Shown here piece by piece: positions 1-11,103 of a stretch of DNA of 64,000 nucleotides. This DNA is from Solibacteraceae bacterium (GTDB taxonomy: Bacteria > Acidobacteriota > Terriglobia > Bryobacterales > Bryobacteraceae). Numbering within the stretch: the first letter of the stretch is position 1; each line of letters opens with the position of its first letter. The stretch spans positions 1-64,000 of the forward strand of contig JALSRK010000077.1 of the NCBI GenBank assembly GCA_026984795.1. The letters run 5' to 3'. The position numbers were made by a program, and so were the translations under genes. Below the pieces are notes generated by a model that saw only the letters and a list, made by a program, of their open reading frames with translations, searched no databases and had not been told where the DNA came from.

Positions 1-32
1 CGCCTGATCGACTCGACATCGGTGCCAACGCT

Positions 33-605
33 ATGAGTTCCAGAGAGTTGCAGTTCGCCGGCGACTACAGAAAGAAGCTCCTCGAGACCATCGAGGCGAT
101 CGACATCGCCAAGGTGCGGCAGGCGATCGAATGGCTGCGGCAGGCCCGCGACGAGGGCCGCCAGATCTTCGTCTGCGGCAACGGCGGCAGCGCCTCCACC
201 GCCTCGCACTTCGTCTGCGACATGGTGAAGGGAGCGAGCTACGGCCGTGAGAAGCGTTTCCGCATCCTGGCCTTGACCGATTCGTTGCCCACCATCACCG
301 CCTACTCGAACGACGTGGCCTACGACTGCGTCTTCGTCGAGCAGTTGAAGAACTTCGCCCGGCCCGGCGACGTGGTGATGGCGCTGAGCGGCTCGGGGAA
401 CTCGGAGAACGTGATCCAGGCGGTGGAGTACGCCAACTCGATCGGCTGCCGGACGATCGGACTCACCGGCCGCGACGGCGGAAGGCTGGGCCGCGCCGCC
501 CAGCTCGAGATCAACGTTCCCGAGCCGCACATGGGCCGCATCGAGGACGCCCACCTGATCGTCTGCCACATGATCTGCTACTACTTCATGGACGCCGAGG
601 GGTAG
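33..605 (+). CDS. gmhA: Sedoheptulose 7-phosphate isomerase (SIS domain)
   Basis: Predicted cytosolic isomerase making D-glycero-D-manno-heptose 7-phosphate from sedoheptulose 7-phosphate, the first step to activated heptose. The 190-residue protein is essentially one SIS domain, the usual GmhA length. Visible motifs are the glycine-rich CGNGGSASTASHF loop (about residues 48-60), the LSGSGNSENV phosphosugar loop (about 118-127) and the C-terminal EDAHLIVCHMICYYF helix typical of GmhA. The later heptose enzymes (kinase, phosphatase, nucleotidyltransferase) are on the opposite strand about 3.3 kb away, which supports this role over other SIS isomerases (DiaA is the main alternative). Confidence 0.88.
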   Translation: MSSRELQFAGDYRKKLLETIEAIDIAKVRQAIEWLRQARDEGRQIFVCGNGGSASTASHFVCDMVKGASYGREKRFRILALTDSLPTITAYSNDVAYDCVFVEQLKNFARPGDVVMALSGSGNSENVIQAVEYANSIGCRTIGLTGRDGGRLGRAAQLEINVPEPHMGRIEDAHLIVCHMICYYFMDAEG

Positions 606-644
606 CGCCGCAGCGTCTCCGCCGGACCGCGCCGCGGCCTTCGC

Positions 645-650
645 TACAAT
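645..650 (+). promoter_or_regulatory. -10 box (TACAAT) for the penicillin-acylase gene
   Basis: TACAAT ends 9 bases before the GTG at 660, so transcription would start at or just before the start codon. No Shine-Dalgarno is seen. This fits a leaderless mRNA and supports the GTG start. Confidence 0.5.
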
Positions 651-659
651 CCAAGAGAC

Positions 660-2873
<2,214 letters not shown>

Positions 2874-2927
2874 TAAAAGATTTAGGAACGGGCCCGAGCC
2901 CCTCTGGTGTAGTACGCAGCCAGATCG

Positions 2928-3890
2928 ATGCGAATTCAAATCATCTGTCCCGCCTCCCCGATGACCGTCTACGGAAACCGGGTCACCGCCGTCCGCTGGT
3001 CGAAAATGCTTCGTCCGATGGGCCACAGCGTCGATATTTCCCAGCATTACGGCGGGACGATCAGCGACCTGATGGTCGCCATGCACGCCGCCCGCAGCGC
3101 CGATGCCATCCTCCAGTTCCGGAAACGGCACCCGGAAAAGCCTTCCGTTTTGGTCCTGACGGGCACCGACATCTACCGCGACGTGGCGAGGTCGGCCAAG
3201 GCGCGCGAAGCCATGCAGACAGCGGACCGGCTGCTGATCTTTCAGCCCCTCGCCAAGCAGGTCGTTCCGGAGGAGCTGAAACGAAAGGTCCGCCTCATCT
3301 ACCAGTCCGCCGAACAGACGGCCGATGCGCCGCCGCTCGACAGAAACGCTTTCGTCATCAGTGTCGTCGGGCACGTGCACGAGGTGAAGGATCCGCTGCG
3401 GGCGGCTATGGCCTCCCGGAAGCTCCCGAAGGAGTCCAGGATCCGGATCGTCCAGGCCGGCGACGCCGACGACGGCAACCTGATCCAGCGGGCGCGGGCC
3501 GAGGCTCTCAAGAACCCTCGCTACCGCTATCTCGGATCGATCCCCCGCTGGAAGGTTCGGAACCTGATTGCCGGCAGCCATTTGCTCGTACTCAGTTCCC
3601 GCATCGAAGGCGGAGCCAATGTTCTTTCCGAGGCGATCGTAGACTATGTGCCGGTTCTCGCTTCCCGCATTCCAGGCAACGTCGGGATCCTCGGCGAGGA
3701 TTATCCCGGCTACTTCGACCCCGGCGATACCGACAGGCTCACGGAACTGATGTACCGGACCGAGACCGACGAGGACTTCTACCAGGAACTCAAGACACGG
3801 TGCGCCCTGCTCGCGCGGCAGTTCCGGCCCGAGGCCGAGCGCCGGGCCTGGGAAAAACTCATCAAAGAGGTGAGCCGCATCAAGCACTGA
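2928..3890 (+). CDS. senB: SenB-like glycosyltransferase (TIGR04348 family)
   Basis: A 320-residue GT-B glycosyltransferase. The N-terminus (CPASP..YGNRVTAVRW.KMLR..GH), the central LVLTGTDIYRD and RLIYQSAE motifs, the VVGHVHEVKDPLRAAMASRKLP stretch and the nucleotide-sugar site LVLSSRIEGGANVLSEAI followed by VLASRIPGNVGILGEDYPGYF match, from memory, the family that includes SenB of selenoneine clusters. SenB joins selenophosphate to a UDP-sugar to make a selenosugar. Its usual partners SenA (EgtB-like) and SenC (selenophosphate synthetase) are not in this window, so the substrate here is open. It sits between the acylase gene and the converging heptose operon. Confidence 0.72.
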   Translation: MRIQIICPASPMTVYGNRVTAVRWSKMLRPMGHSVDISQHYGGTISDLMVAMHAARSADAILQFRKRHPEKPSVLVLTGTDIYRDVARSAKAREAMQTADRLLIFQPLAKQVVPEELKRKVRLIYQSAEQTADAPPLDRNAFVISVVGHVHEVKDPLRAAMASRKLPKESRIRIVQAGDADDGNLIQRARAEALKNPRYRYLGSIPRWKVRNLIAGSHLLVLSSRIEGGANVLSEAIVDYVPVLASRIPGNVGILGEDYPGYFDPGDTDRLTELMYRTETDEDFYQELKTRCALLARQFRPEAERRAWEKLIKEVSRIKH

Positions 3891-3916
3891 GGATGGCGGC
3901 GCCGCGGGCGCGCGCC

Positions 3917-4396
3917 TCACCGGCCGGGTTGCACCTCGACGATCCGTCCCTCCCGAACCTCGATATAGGTGATGCCCAGCCCCTTGGCCAGTTCCCGGTC
4001 CCGCATCGAGTCCCCAATAAGAATCGACGCCCCGAGATCGATTCCCCACTTCCGCACCGCCTCGAGCACCAGTCCCGGCTGAGGCTTCCGGCAGGAGCAG
4101 GTTCCCTCCTCGTGGGGGCAGCAGTAGACGTCGTCGACGGGCGCGCCCTTTTCGGCCAGAGCTTCCCGCATCCGCCGGTGGAGCTCTTCAAGATCGGCGG
4201 CCGGAAGCAGCCCCCGGGCCACGGCCCGCTGGTTCGTCACTACGATCACCAGATACCCGAGCGCCTTGAACAGCCGGATCCAATCCACCGTCTCCGGAAT
4301 GAACCGGAAGTCTTCCCAACGGGTGATGTACTCGCCCTCGGGCGGCGCGACGTTGATCACGCCGTCCCGGTCCAGAAAGACGCAGGGCCGCTTCAT
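3917..4396 (-). CDS. gmhB: D-glycero-D-manno-heptose 1,7-bisphosphate 7-phosphatase (HAD)
   Basis: A 159-residue HAD-IIIA phosphatase that removes the 7-phosphate from heptose 1,7-bisphosphate. The nucleophile motif FLDRDGVIN is near residues 7-15, the second motif is VVTNQRAVARG, and the zinc-binding CxH/CxC loop appears as YCCPHEEGTCSCRKP (about 90-104). The IGDSMRDRELAKGLGI motif supplies the last acidic residues. It is the last gene of the minus-strand heptose run and overlaps the upstream kinase stop by 4 bases (ATGA), so translation is likely coupled. Confidence 0.9.
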   Translation of the reverse strand: MKRPCVFLDRDGVINVAPPEGEYITRWEDFRFIPETVDWIRLFKALGYLVIVVTNQRAVARGLLPAADLEELHRRMREALAEKGAPVDDVYCCPHEEGTCSCRKPQPGLVLEAVRKWGIDLGASILIGDSMRDRELAKGLGITYIEVREGRIVEVQPGR

Positions 4397-5376
4397 CCGG
4401 TCAGGCCTCCGTGGTGGACGATCCGGGTGCCGTGCGGGCAGAAGGAGAAGGGCACCTCGGTGAGCTCGCCCAGAGTTTCCCGAAGGCGCGGCTGCGCTTC
4501 GGGTTCGCAGTAGAACAACAGGAATCCGCCGGCTCCGGCCCCCAGCAGCTTGCCGCCCAGGGCGCCGGCCTCGCGCCCCCGCCGATAGATGGCGTCCACG
4601 GCGTCGTTGCTGATGGACGCTTCGAGGGACTTCTTGCGCTGCCAGGACTCGTCGAGCAGCCGCCCGAACTCGCCCAGGTCCTTACCTTGAACCAGCACGT
4701 CCCTCATCCGCCGGGCGATCTCGCACAGCTCGGCCAGCACTCCCAGCTTCTCCGCGGTGTGGCGCTGCTGGCGCGCCAGCACCTCCCGGGCGCTCCGGGT
4801 GATGCCGGTGAAGAAGACGAGCAGCCGCCGGTCCAGCTCCCGGTAGACCTCCTTCGAGCAGGCCACCGGCTCCACCTGCACCCGGCCGTCCTGATGGAAC
4901 TGAATGAACTGGAGCCCGCCGTAGGCGGCGATGTACTGGTCCTGCTTGCCGATCGGCTCGCCCAGCCGCTCGATCTCGATGTGGCAGGCCTCCTCGGCCA
5001 GCACGTTCGGCGTCACGACTTCATCTCGGAAGGCATAGAGGGCGTGGAGCAGCCCCACGGTGAAGCTGCTCGAGGACCCCATCCCCGCCTGAGCCGGCAG
5101 GTCGGCCATCGAGACGATCTCCAGCGGCCTCTCGACCCCCACCAGCTTCAGGCACTCGCGCACGATGGGGTGCTGGATGCCGTCGATGGTCTCGGAATAC
5201 TCCGTACGGGAGTAGCTCACCCGGAAGGAGCGGCCGAAGTGTTCCTTGACGGCCAGGTACATGTACTTGTCGATGGCCGTGCACAGCACCGCCCCGGGCT
5301 GGCGGGCGTAGGAGGCCCTCAGGTCCGAGCCGCCGCCGGCGAAGCTGATGCGGAATGGCGTGCGCGTGATGATCAT
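4393..5376 (-). CDS. hddA: D-glycero-alpha-D-manno-heptose 7-phosphate kinase (GHMP kinase)
   Basis: A 327-residue GHMP-family kinase phosphorylating C1 of heptose 7-phosphate. The N-terminus TRTPFRISFAGGGSDL is characteristic of HddA/fucokinase-type enzymes. The ATP loop PAQAGMGSSSSFTVGLL lies near residues 93-109, and the C-terminal GGKLLGAGAGGFLLFYC motif is intact. Its position between a nucleotidyltransferase and GmhB, each with a 4-base overlap, favours the heptose kinase over fucokinase. The alpha-anomer route ending in GDP-heptose is inferred from the partner genes. Confidence 0.87.
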   Translation of the reverse strand: MIITRTPFRISFAGGGSDLRASYARQPGAVLCTAIDKYMYLAVKEHFGRSFRVSYSRTEYSETIDGIQHPIVRECLKLVGVERPLEIVSMADLPAQAGMGSSSSFTVGLLHALYAFRDEVVTPNVLAEEACHIEIERLGEPIGKQDQYIAAYGGLQFIQFHQDGRVQVEPVACSKEVYRELDRRLLVFFTGITRSAREVLARQQRHTAEKLGVLAELCEIARRMRDVLVQGKDLGEFGRLLDESWQRKKSLEASISNDAVDAIYRRGREAGALGGKLLGAGAGGFLLFYCEPEAQPRLRETLGELTEVPFSFCPHGTRIVHHGGLTG

Positions 5377-6089
5377 CCCTGGAAGAACTCCTCCACGATC
5401 TTCAGCCGCTCCGGCGTGCCGATGTCATAGAACCGCTGCCGGACCTCCAGCCCGTAGAGCTCGCCCCGGGCGATCAGACGGGTGTAGATCTCCTTCTCCA
5501 GGGAGAACCTCGGCGGGCCGTCCCAGTCCTCGAGCGCGCGGCGGCGCAGCGCCGCCACGCCCGCGTCCACGTGAGTGAGCCCGGCGGTCTGGGGCGCGCC
5601 CTTCTCGTAGCGCGTGATGCGGCCGTCCGGCGCCACGGCGACGTTGTTTGCGACGCCCGTGTCGCCGTGGCGGTTGTCGTAGATGACCAGGACGCCGGAG
5701 CAGCCCGTCTCGCGCAGCCGCTGCACTGCTAGCGGATAGTCCATCGGCAGGTAGGAGTCGCCGTAGATGAGGACGAAATCCTCGGCCAGCAGGGGCAAAG
5801 CCCGGACCAGCGCGCCGCCGGTGCCCAACGGCTCGGGCTCGCGGGAATACCGGATCCGGAGGCCCAGCGCCGAGCCGTCGCCGAAATGGCTTTCGATCTG
5901 TTCGCCCAACCAGCCGGTCAGCAGCACCACGTCTCGGATCCCTTGCCTCGCCAGCTCCCGCAACTGGTGCTCCAGGTAGGGCTTGCCGGCCACCGGGACC
6001 ATCGGTTTGGGGATCTCGAGCGTCAGGGGACGCAGCCGGACGCCAAGGCCTCCGGCCAGAATCACCGCCTGGATGCCGCTCTCGCTCAT
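5373..6089 (-). CDS. hddC: Sugar-1-phosphate nucleotidyltransferase (HddC-like)
   Basis: A 238-residue nucleotidyltransferase with the N-terminal pyrophosphorylase signature ILAGGLGVRLRPLT followed by PKPMVPVAGKPYLEH. It would couple heptose 1-phosphate to a nucleotide, GDP by analogy with HddC; the base cannot be proved from sequence. YGDSYLP is the metal-binding motif and FYDIGTPERL closes the catalytic domain. A longer frame runs upstream inside the epimerase gene; the ATG at 6089 was chosen because it makes a 4-base overlap with the epimerase stop and removes an arginine/alanine-rich shadow sequence. Confidence 0.8.
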   Translation of the reverse strand: MSESGIQAVILAGGLGVRLRPLTLEIPKPMVPVAGKPYLEHQLRELARQGIRDVVLLTGWLGEQIESHFGDGSALGLRIRYSREPEPLGTGGALVRALPLLAEDFVLIYGDSYLPMDYPLAVQRLRETGCSGVLVIYDNRHGDTGVANNVAVAPDGRITRYEKGAPQTAGLTHVDAGVAALRRRALEDWDGPPRFSLEKEIYTRLIARGELYGLEVRQRFYDIGTPERLKIVEEFFQG

Positions 6090-7036
6090 GGCTTCCGCTC
6101 CAGCAGTTGCCGGATCGCCTCCCGCACGCTCTCTTCCGAGTTCAGCCGGGCCCGCCAGCCGAGCCGCCCCAGCCGCGTGACGTCGAGCGTGAAGCGGGGC
6201 ACGTCGCCGGGCCAGCCCCCTTCGCCGCCGGTGTAGCGGAATCGCACGCCCTCGAGGCCCATCGCCTCCGCCACCAGCTCCGCGATCCGGGTGACGGTGA
6301 CGGCGTCCCGCCCCCCGAGATTGTAAATGTTCAGCGGCTCCCGGGCGTGATCGACGACGAAGAGCATGGCCTCGATGCACTCGGCGGCCGTCAGGTACGA
6401 CTTCCGCTGCCGCCCGTCACCCAGGATGAGCAGCTCCTGCGGGTTCTCCTTCAGGCGCGCGATGAAGTCCCCGATCACCGTGCGGCCGCGCTTGCGCACC
6501 TTCGGCCCGACGATGTTGGCGAACCGCAGGATCCAGGCCTGGATGCCGAACAGGTGCGAAAAGGCCGAGATCAGCGCCTCGCCGGCGAGCTTGGCCGCGC
6601 CGTAGAGCGAGATCGGCCGGCAGGGGGCGTCCTCAGGGATCGGCAGGCGCTCCTGGATGCCGTAGACCGCCGACGTAGAGGCGAAAGCGATACGCCGGAC
6701 GCCGGCTTTGCGCATTGCCTCGAGCACGTTGTAGGTGGCCAGCGTGTTCTGCTTCAAGTCGAGATCGGTGGGGCTCTCCGGGGTGAACTTCACGTCCGGG
6801 TTGGCGGCCAGGTGCCAGACGATCTCCGCGCCGTTGACGGCGCGCTCCACCGTGGCGGCATCCAGCAGGTCGCCCTCGATCAATCTAAAGCCAGGCTGCC
6901 GGATGAGCGGCTCGATGTGCTCCCGGCGGCCGCTCGAGAAGTTGTCGAGGACGGCGACCTCGTCGCCGCGCTCCAGCAAGGCGGCGGCGAGGTCCGATCC
7001 GATACAGCCTGCACCGCCGGTGATGAGCGCCCGCAC
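6086..7036 (-). CDS. NAD-dependent epimerase/dehydratase (UDP-glucose 4-epimerase-like)
   Basis: A 316-residue extended short-chain dehydrogenase. The NAD site LITGGAGCIGSDLA starts at residue 4; the catalytic Ser-Tyr-Lys appears as FASTSAVYG and then SLYGAAKLAGE (YxxxK). RFANIVGPKVR is the substrate-loop region. It acts on a nucleotide sugar, and the family includes GalE and heptose or dTDP-sugar epimerases. It is inside the minus-strand heptose run, 10 bases after the glycosyltransferase stop and overlapping hddC by 4 bases, so it probably modifies the sugar made by this operon. Confidence 0.82.
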   Translation of the reverse strand: MRALITGGAGCIGSDLAAALLERGDEVAVLDNFSSGRREHIEPLIRQPGFRLIEGDLLDAATVERAVNGAEIVWHLAANPDVKFTPESPTDLDLKQNTLATYNVLEAMRKAGVRRIAFASTSAVYGIQERLPIPEDAPCRPISLYGAAKLAGEALISAFSHLFGIQAWILRFANIVGPKVRKRGRTVIGDFIARLKENPQELLILGDGRQRKSYLTAAECIEAMLFVVDHAREPLNIYNLGGRDAVTVTRIAELVAEAMGLEGVRFRYTGGEGGWPGDVPRFTLDVTRLGRLGWRARLNSEESVREAIRQLLERKP

Positions 7037-7046
7037 CTGATCCAGT

Positions 7047-8219
7047 TTAGCGGCCGGCAGGGTCCGGTTTCGACGCGGCCGGAATCAGGCGGCCTTCGGC
7101 CCCCAGCCGGTACCGCCGCCCGCGCCAGACGATCGTGTTGCCGAAGAAGGCCGCCAGCCAGCTCAGCCAGCTCACGACATCCTGCAGCGGCAGCAGCCAC
7201 CACCAGCGCCGGAAGAGCGGATCCCGCAGCGCCGGGCCGGCCACCGCCCAGGCGGCCACATAGCGCGCGGCCGCCGCCAGCGCCGCCAAGGGCCACCACG
7301 AGGGCGCGGCGAGCAGAAGCAGCAGCGCCATGGGGATCGGGAAGGTGAAGGCCTGCCCGTAGTAGCCCGCCGGACGCGAAAAGCGCGTGCCCCGCTGCCA
7401 CATCACCCGGTGCTTGATGTTCTTCCAGAACGGCTGGCTGCCGATACGGTGCTCGATGACGTAAGCGGAAAGCTCGGTGCGGAAACCCGCCTCGGCGGCG
7501 TACCTGCCCAGCAGGAAGTCGTCGATGTAGGAATCCTTCACCCGGGAGAAGCCGCCGATGGCCTCGAGCGCCTCCCGCCGCATCACCATCGTCGGTCCCA
7601 CGCCGAACTTCATGCCCTCCACCAGCCGCGCCACCAGCACCCCGGCCATGAACTCGGTGTTCATGCCCAGCGCTTCGAGACGTGTCCAGAAGCTCCGCCC
7701 GGGCACGGCCCGGTAAGGGCAGGTGAGGCAGCCCAGCTCCGGGTCGGCGAACTCGGCCGCCAGCGTGCGCAGCATCTCCGGCCCGACGCGGATGTCGCTG
7801 TCGCTCATGACGAGGATGTCGTGGCGCGCCTCGGCGGCCATGCGCTCCAGGCTGTAGTCCTTGGGATTGCGGTACGGCGATTCACCGGTGACGAGAATCC
7901 GCGACGGCACGTTCGGGAACTCCCGGCGAACCGCCTCGGCGACCGGAAGAGCGGGGTCGTCTTCGGTGTCGATGCCGAGCAGGATCTCGAAGTGCGGGTA
8001 GTCCTGCCGGAAGAAGCTGCGGAGATTCTCTTCCAGGCCGTCGTCGAGCCCGCGCAGCGGCTTCAGGATGGAGAAGGCCGGCTGCGGATGCGTTCCGGGT
8101 GCGGGCAGCCGCGCCGCCCGGCGGCGGTAGCTCACCACCGCCGCGCAGACCATGCCGCAGTAGACGACGGCCCCGGCGGCCAGCGGCAGCAGCAGGAACA
8201 GGGGGGCAGGGAACTCCAC
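7047..8219 (-). CDS. GT21-type glycosyltransferase (ceramide glucosyltransferase/HpnI-like)
   Basis: A 390-residue membrane glycosyltransferase. An N-terminal membrane segment (about 7-30) is followed by a GT-A domain with SILKPLRGLDDGLEENLRSF, the DxD-like VMSDSDIRVGP and the acceptor-site motif MWQRGTRFSR, then three or more C-terminal hydrophobic helices. This arrangement matches GT21 enzymes such as HpnI, which adds N-acetylglucosamine to bacteriohopanetetrol, and ceramide glucosyltransferases. No other hopanoid gene is seen here, so the lipid acceptor is uncertain. It starts 3 bases after the thrS stop codon and is likely co-transcribed with it. Confidence 0.8.
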   Translation of the reverse strand: MEFPAPLFLLLPLAAGAVVYCGMVCAAVVSYRRRAARLPAPGTHPQPAFSILKPLRGLDDGLEENLRSFFRQDYPHFEILLGIDTEDDPALPVAEAVRREFPNVPSRILVTGESPYRNPKDYSLERMAAEARHDILVMSDSDIRVGPEMLRTLAAEFADPELGCLTCPYRAVPGRSFWTRLEALGMNTEFMAGVLVARLVEGMKFGVGPTMVMRREALEAIGGFSRVKDSYIDDFLLGRYAAEAGFRTELSAYVIEHRIGSQPFWKNIKHRVMWQRGTRFSRPAGYYGQAFTFPIPMALLLLLAAPSWWPLAALAAAARYVAAWAVAGPALRDPLFRRWWWLLPLQDVVSWLSWLAAFFGNTIVWRGRRYRLGAEGRLIPAASKPDPAGR

Positions 8220-8222
8220 GAG

Positions 8223-10163
8223 CTACTCGACCGGCGTCTTCTCCTCGATCAGCTTCCGGATTTCGGCCAGAAACTCGGCTACCGGCTTGGCTCCTTGGTC
8301 GCCGTGCCGGCGGTTGCGCACCGCCACCGTGCCGGCCTGGGCCTCGCGGTCGCCGATCACCAGCATGTAGGGGATCTTCTGCACCTGCGCCTCGCGGATC
8401 TTGAAGTTCACCTTCTCGTTGCGGTCGTCCAGCCAGACGCGGATGCCGGCCTCCTCGAGCTGCCGGGTCACCTGGCGGGCGTACTCCAGGTTCCGGTCGG
8501 TGATCGGCAGCACAGCGGCCTGGATCGGGGCCAGCCAGACCGGGAAGGCCCCGGCGTAGTGCTCGATGAGAATGCCGAAGAAGCGCTCCACCGACCCGAA
8601 CAAGGCCCGGTGGACCATCACCGGCTGGTGCGGCTTGCCGTCCTCGCCGATGTACTCCATCTCGAAGCGCCTCGGCAGGTTGAAGTCGAACTGGATGGTC
8701 GAGAGCTGCCAGGTGCGTCCGATGGCGTCCACCAGCTTGACGTCGATCTTCGGCCCGTAGAAGGCCGCCTCGCCGCGCTCGAGCTTCGCCTCCAGGCCCG
8801 CCCGCCGGCAGGCCTCCTCGAGGGCGTCCTCGGCCAGCTTCCACTGATCGGCCGATCCCAGGTACTTGCCCGCCTCTTCCGGGTCCCACGTGGAGAGCTC
8901 GGCCGTGTATTCGTCGAAGCCGAAGGTCTTCATCGTGTGCAGGGCGAAGTCCAGGCAGCCGACGATCTCCTCTTCCACCTGTTCCGGCGTGCAGAAGATG
9001 TGGGCGTCGTCCTGGGTGAAGCCGCGCACCCGCAGCAACCCGTGGGTGACGCCGGAGCGCTCGTGGCGGTAGACCGTGCCCAGCTCGCCCATGCGGATCG
9101 GCAGGTCGCGGTAGCTGCGGAGCCGGTCTTTGTAGATCAGGATGTGGAACGGACAGTTCATCGGCTTGAGCTGGTACTCGGCGTCGTCCATCTCCATGCG
9201 CTTGAACATGTCCGAGGCGTAGTACTCGTAGTGGCCGGAGGTCTTCCAGAGGTCGGCGCGGGCGATGTGGGGGGTGAAGACGAGCGAGTAGCCGCGCTTG
9301 AGGTACTCCTCGCGCATCCAGTCCTCCATCACCTTGCGGACCATGGCGCCCTTGGGGTGGAAGAAGACCAGTCCCGGGCCGGCCGCCTCCTGGATGCTGA
9401 ACAGGTCCAGCTCCTTGCCGAGCTTGCGGTGGTCCCGCTTCTTGGCCTCTTCGAGCTGCTTCAGGTAGGCCTCGAGATCCTTCTTGGTGAAGAAGGCCGT
9501 GCCGTAGATGCGCTGCATCTGCTGGTTCTTTTCGTCGCCTTTCCAATAGGCGCCGGCGATCGAGAGCAGCTTGAAGGCCTTGATGCGCTTCGTCGAGGGC
9601 ACGTGGGGCCCGCGGCAGAAGTCGATGAAATGATTTCCCAGCGTGTATTCGCTGAAGACCTCGCCGGCCTTCTCGTCGATGAGCTCGCACTTCATCTGCT
9701 CGCCCATCTCGGCGTACTTCTTCAGGCCCTCCTGCTTCGGGGTGAGAATCCGCCGGTAGGGCAGGTCCTTCTTCTGCAGCTCCCACATCTTGGCCTCGAT
9801 CTTCTCGAGGTCTTCGGGGGTGAACTTCTCTTCCCGGTAGAAGTCGTAGAAGAAGCCGGTGTCGGTGGGCGGGCCGATGCCGAGTTTCGTCTCCGGGTAG
9901 AGCTCGAGGACGGCGGCGGCCAGCAGGTGGGCGGCCGAGTGCCGGTAGACTTCCAGGGCCTCGGGATCCTTCGGGGTGAGGATCTCGAGTCTGGCGTCCT
10001 CGGTGAGCGGGCGCGTCAGGTCCCAGAGCTCGCCGTTGACGCGCGCCACCACGGCGTCTTCGGCCAGCCGCCGCCCGATGGAGCGGGCGATCTCGAGCGG
10101 CGTGGCGCCTTTCGGAACCTTCTTCTGACTGCCGTCGGGAAGCGTGATCGTAATTTCGTCCAT
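8223..10163 (-). CDS. thrS: Threonyl-tRNA synthetase
   Basis: Full-length (646 residues) class II synthetase charging tRNA-Thr. Domain order: TGS domain (about 1-62, [23 protein letters not shown]), the editing N2 domain with the HxxxH motif HSAAHLL (about 76-82), the catalytic core with motif 2 RHERSG, the zinc ligands including MNCPFH, motif 3 around [21 protein letters not shown], and a C-terminal anticodon-binding domain. It is the first gene of the minus-strand run that continues into envelope sugar genes. No T-box leader was found upstream. Confidence 0.97.
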   Translation of the reverse strand: MDEITITLPDGSQKKVPKGATPLEIARSIGRRLAEDAVVARVNGELWDLTRPLTEDARLEILTPKDPEALEVYRHSAAHLLAAAVLELYPETKLGIGPPTDTGFFYDFYREEKFTPEDLEKIEAKMWELQKKDLPYRRILTPKQEGLKKYAEMGEQMKCELIDEKAGEVFSEYTLGNHFIDFCRGPHVPSTKRIKAFKLLSIAGAYWKGDEKNQQMQRIYGTAFFTKKDLEAYLKQLEEAKKRDHRKLGKELDLFSIQEAAGPGLVFFHPKGAMVRKVMEDWMREEYLKRGYSLVFTPHIARADLWKTSGHYEYYASDMFKRMEMDDAEYQLKPMNCPFHILIYKDRLRSYRDLPIRMGELGTVYRHERSGVTHGLLRVRGFTQDDAHIFCTPEQVEEEIVGCLDFALHTMKTFGFDEYTAELSTWDPEEAGKYLGSADQWKLAEDALEEACRRAGLEAKLERGEAAFYGPKIDVKLVDAIGRTWQLSTIQFDFNLPRRFEMEYIGEDGKPHQPVMVHRALFGSVERFFGILIEHYAGAFPVWLAPIQAAVLPITDRNLEYARQVTRQLEEAGIRVWLDDRNEKVNFKIREAQVQKIPYMLVIGDREAQAGTVAVRNRRHGDQGAKPVAEFLAEIRKLIEEKTPVE

Positions 10164-10475
10164 GGTCGTGAGCTGAAAGGCAGAGCCGCCCGCGGTTCGG
10201 GTCTGGCGCGGCCTTCGGGGATGGTCGCCGCCACGCCGGCGTACCGCGTGCGCCGGATTACACGGAAGAGCCCTCGCGGAACAACCGCGGGAAGCCGAGC
10301 GGCGTCCTTGCCTGGGACGGCCTGCTTAAGTTCTAGCCTAACAGACGCGCCTTTGAACGATCAGTGCCGTGGGCCGGCCCGGCCATCTCCTTCATTCGCC
10401 GTGGCCGTTTGGTATACAATGCCTCGAAGAGAATCAGGGTTTGCTCTTTGAATCTCTATTACGGATTCTCACGCG
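10164..10475. other. Divergent intergenic region between thrS and adk
   Basis: No gene is supported. Bases 10271-10291 can form a bulged GC-rich hairpin (GCGG/CCGC around AACAA, extended by CCC/GGG) in the thrS leader direction. The adk promoter lies at its right end. A T-box consensus (AGGGTGGAACCGCG) is absent. Confidence 0.5.
10413..10420 (+). promoter_or_regulatory. Extended -10 box (TATACAAT) upstream of adk
   Basis: TATACAAT lies 55 bases before the adk ATG. No good -35 is visible at the normal spacing (TTCATT is the nearest candidate). Confidence 0.4.
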
Positions 10476-11084
10476 ATGCATAAATATATCCTGATCGGCC
10501 CCCAGGGCTCCGGGAAAGGCACCCAGGCCCGCCTCCTGTGCCGCGATTATGACTTCGAGCACATCTCCATCGGCGACATCTTCCGCTGGAACATGGCCCA
10601 CCATACCAAGCTCGCCGCCCGGATTCGCCGGATTATGAATCAGGGACTTCTTGTCCCCGATGAGATCGTCGAAGAGGTGGTCCGCCGCCGTCTCGAGGAA
10701 CACGACTGGAATTACGGCTTCGTCCTCGACGGCTTCCCCCGCACGCGCTCTCAGGCCGAGTACCTGTTCGAGAACTACAACCTGGACAAGGCGATCTACC
10801 TCGACATCCCCGAAGACGTCGTCTACCAGCGTGTGATGCACCGCGCCAAGGTCGGCGAAGGCGACGGTTTCACCAAGCGCGCCGACGACAACGTCGAAAC
10901 ATTGAAAGTCCGCCTCCGCGAATACTTCGAGAAGACCGTCCCCCTGCTCGAACTTTTCGAAAGCAAACAGATGCTCGTGCGCGTCGACGGCACTGGCGCC
11001 ATCGAGGAGGTCTACGCCGCCATCCGCAAGGCCTTGAATCTGCCCGAGCCGCCCCCGGGAGCCGCCGCGTCGGGAGAGAAGTAA
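10476..11084 (+). CDS. adk: Adenylate kinase (short-LID form)
   Basis: A 202-residue nucleoside monophosphate kinase interconverting AMP, ATP and ADP. The P-loop GPQGSGKGT is at residues 8-16, the AMP-binding part holds ISIGDIFRWN and the DGFPRT motif is near 87-92. The LID is short and lacks the four-cysteine zinc knuckle. After DDNVETLKVRLREYFEKTVPLLE the C-terminus ends in a proline/alanine tail. No strong Shine-Dalgarno precedes the ATG. It stands alone between thrS and a converging gene. Confidence 0.92.
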   Translation: MHKYILIGPQGSGKGTQARLLCRDYDFEHISIGDIFRWNMAHHTKLAARIRRIMNQGLLVPDEIVEEVVRRRLEEHDWNYGFVLDGFPRTRSQAEYLFENYNLDKAIYLDIPEDVVYQRVMHRAKVGEGDGFTKRADDNVETLKVRLREYFEKTVPLLELFESKQMLVRVDGTGAIEEVYAAIRKALNLPEPPPGAAASGEK

Positions 11085-11103
11085 GTCCAGCCGCCTGCGC
11101 CGG

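Noticed and set aside
10164-10340. Possible T-box leader for thrS
   Set aside because: No AGGGTGGAACCGCG box and no specifier-loop pattern; only a bulged GC hairpin.
7410-10451. A 1013-codon plus-strand open frame
   Set aside because: It is antisense to thrS and the GT21 gene; both real genes have complete conserved motifs, and the frame's product is low-complexity Val/Leu/Arg/His-rich.
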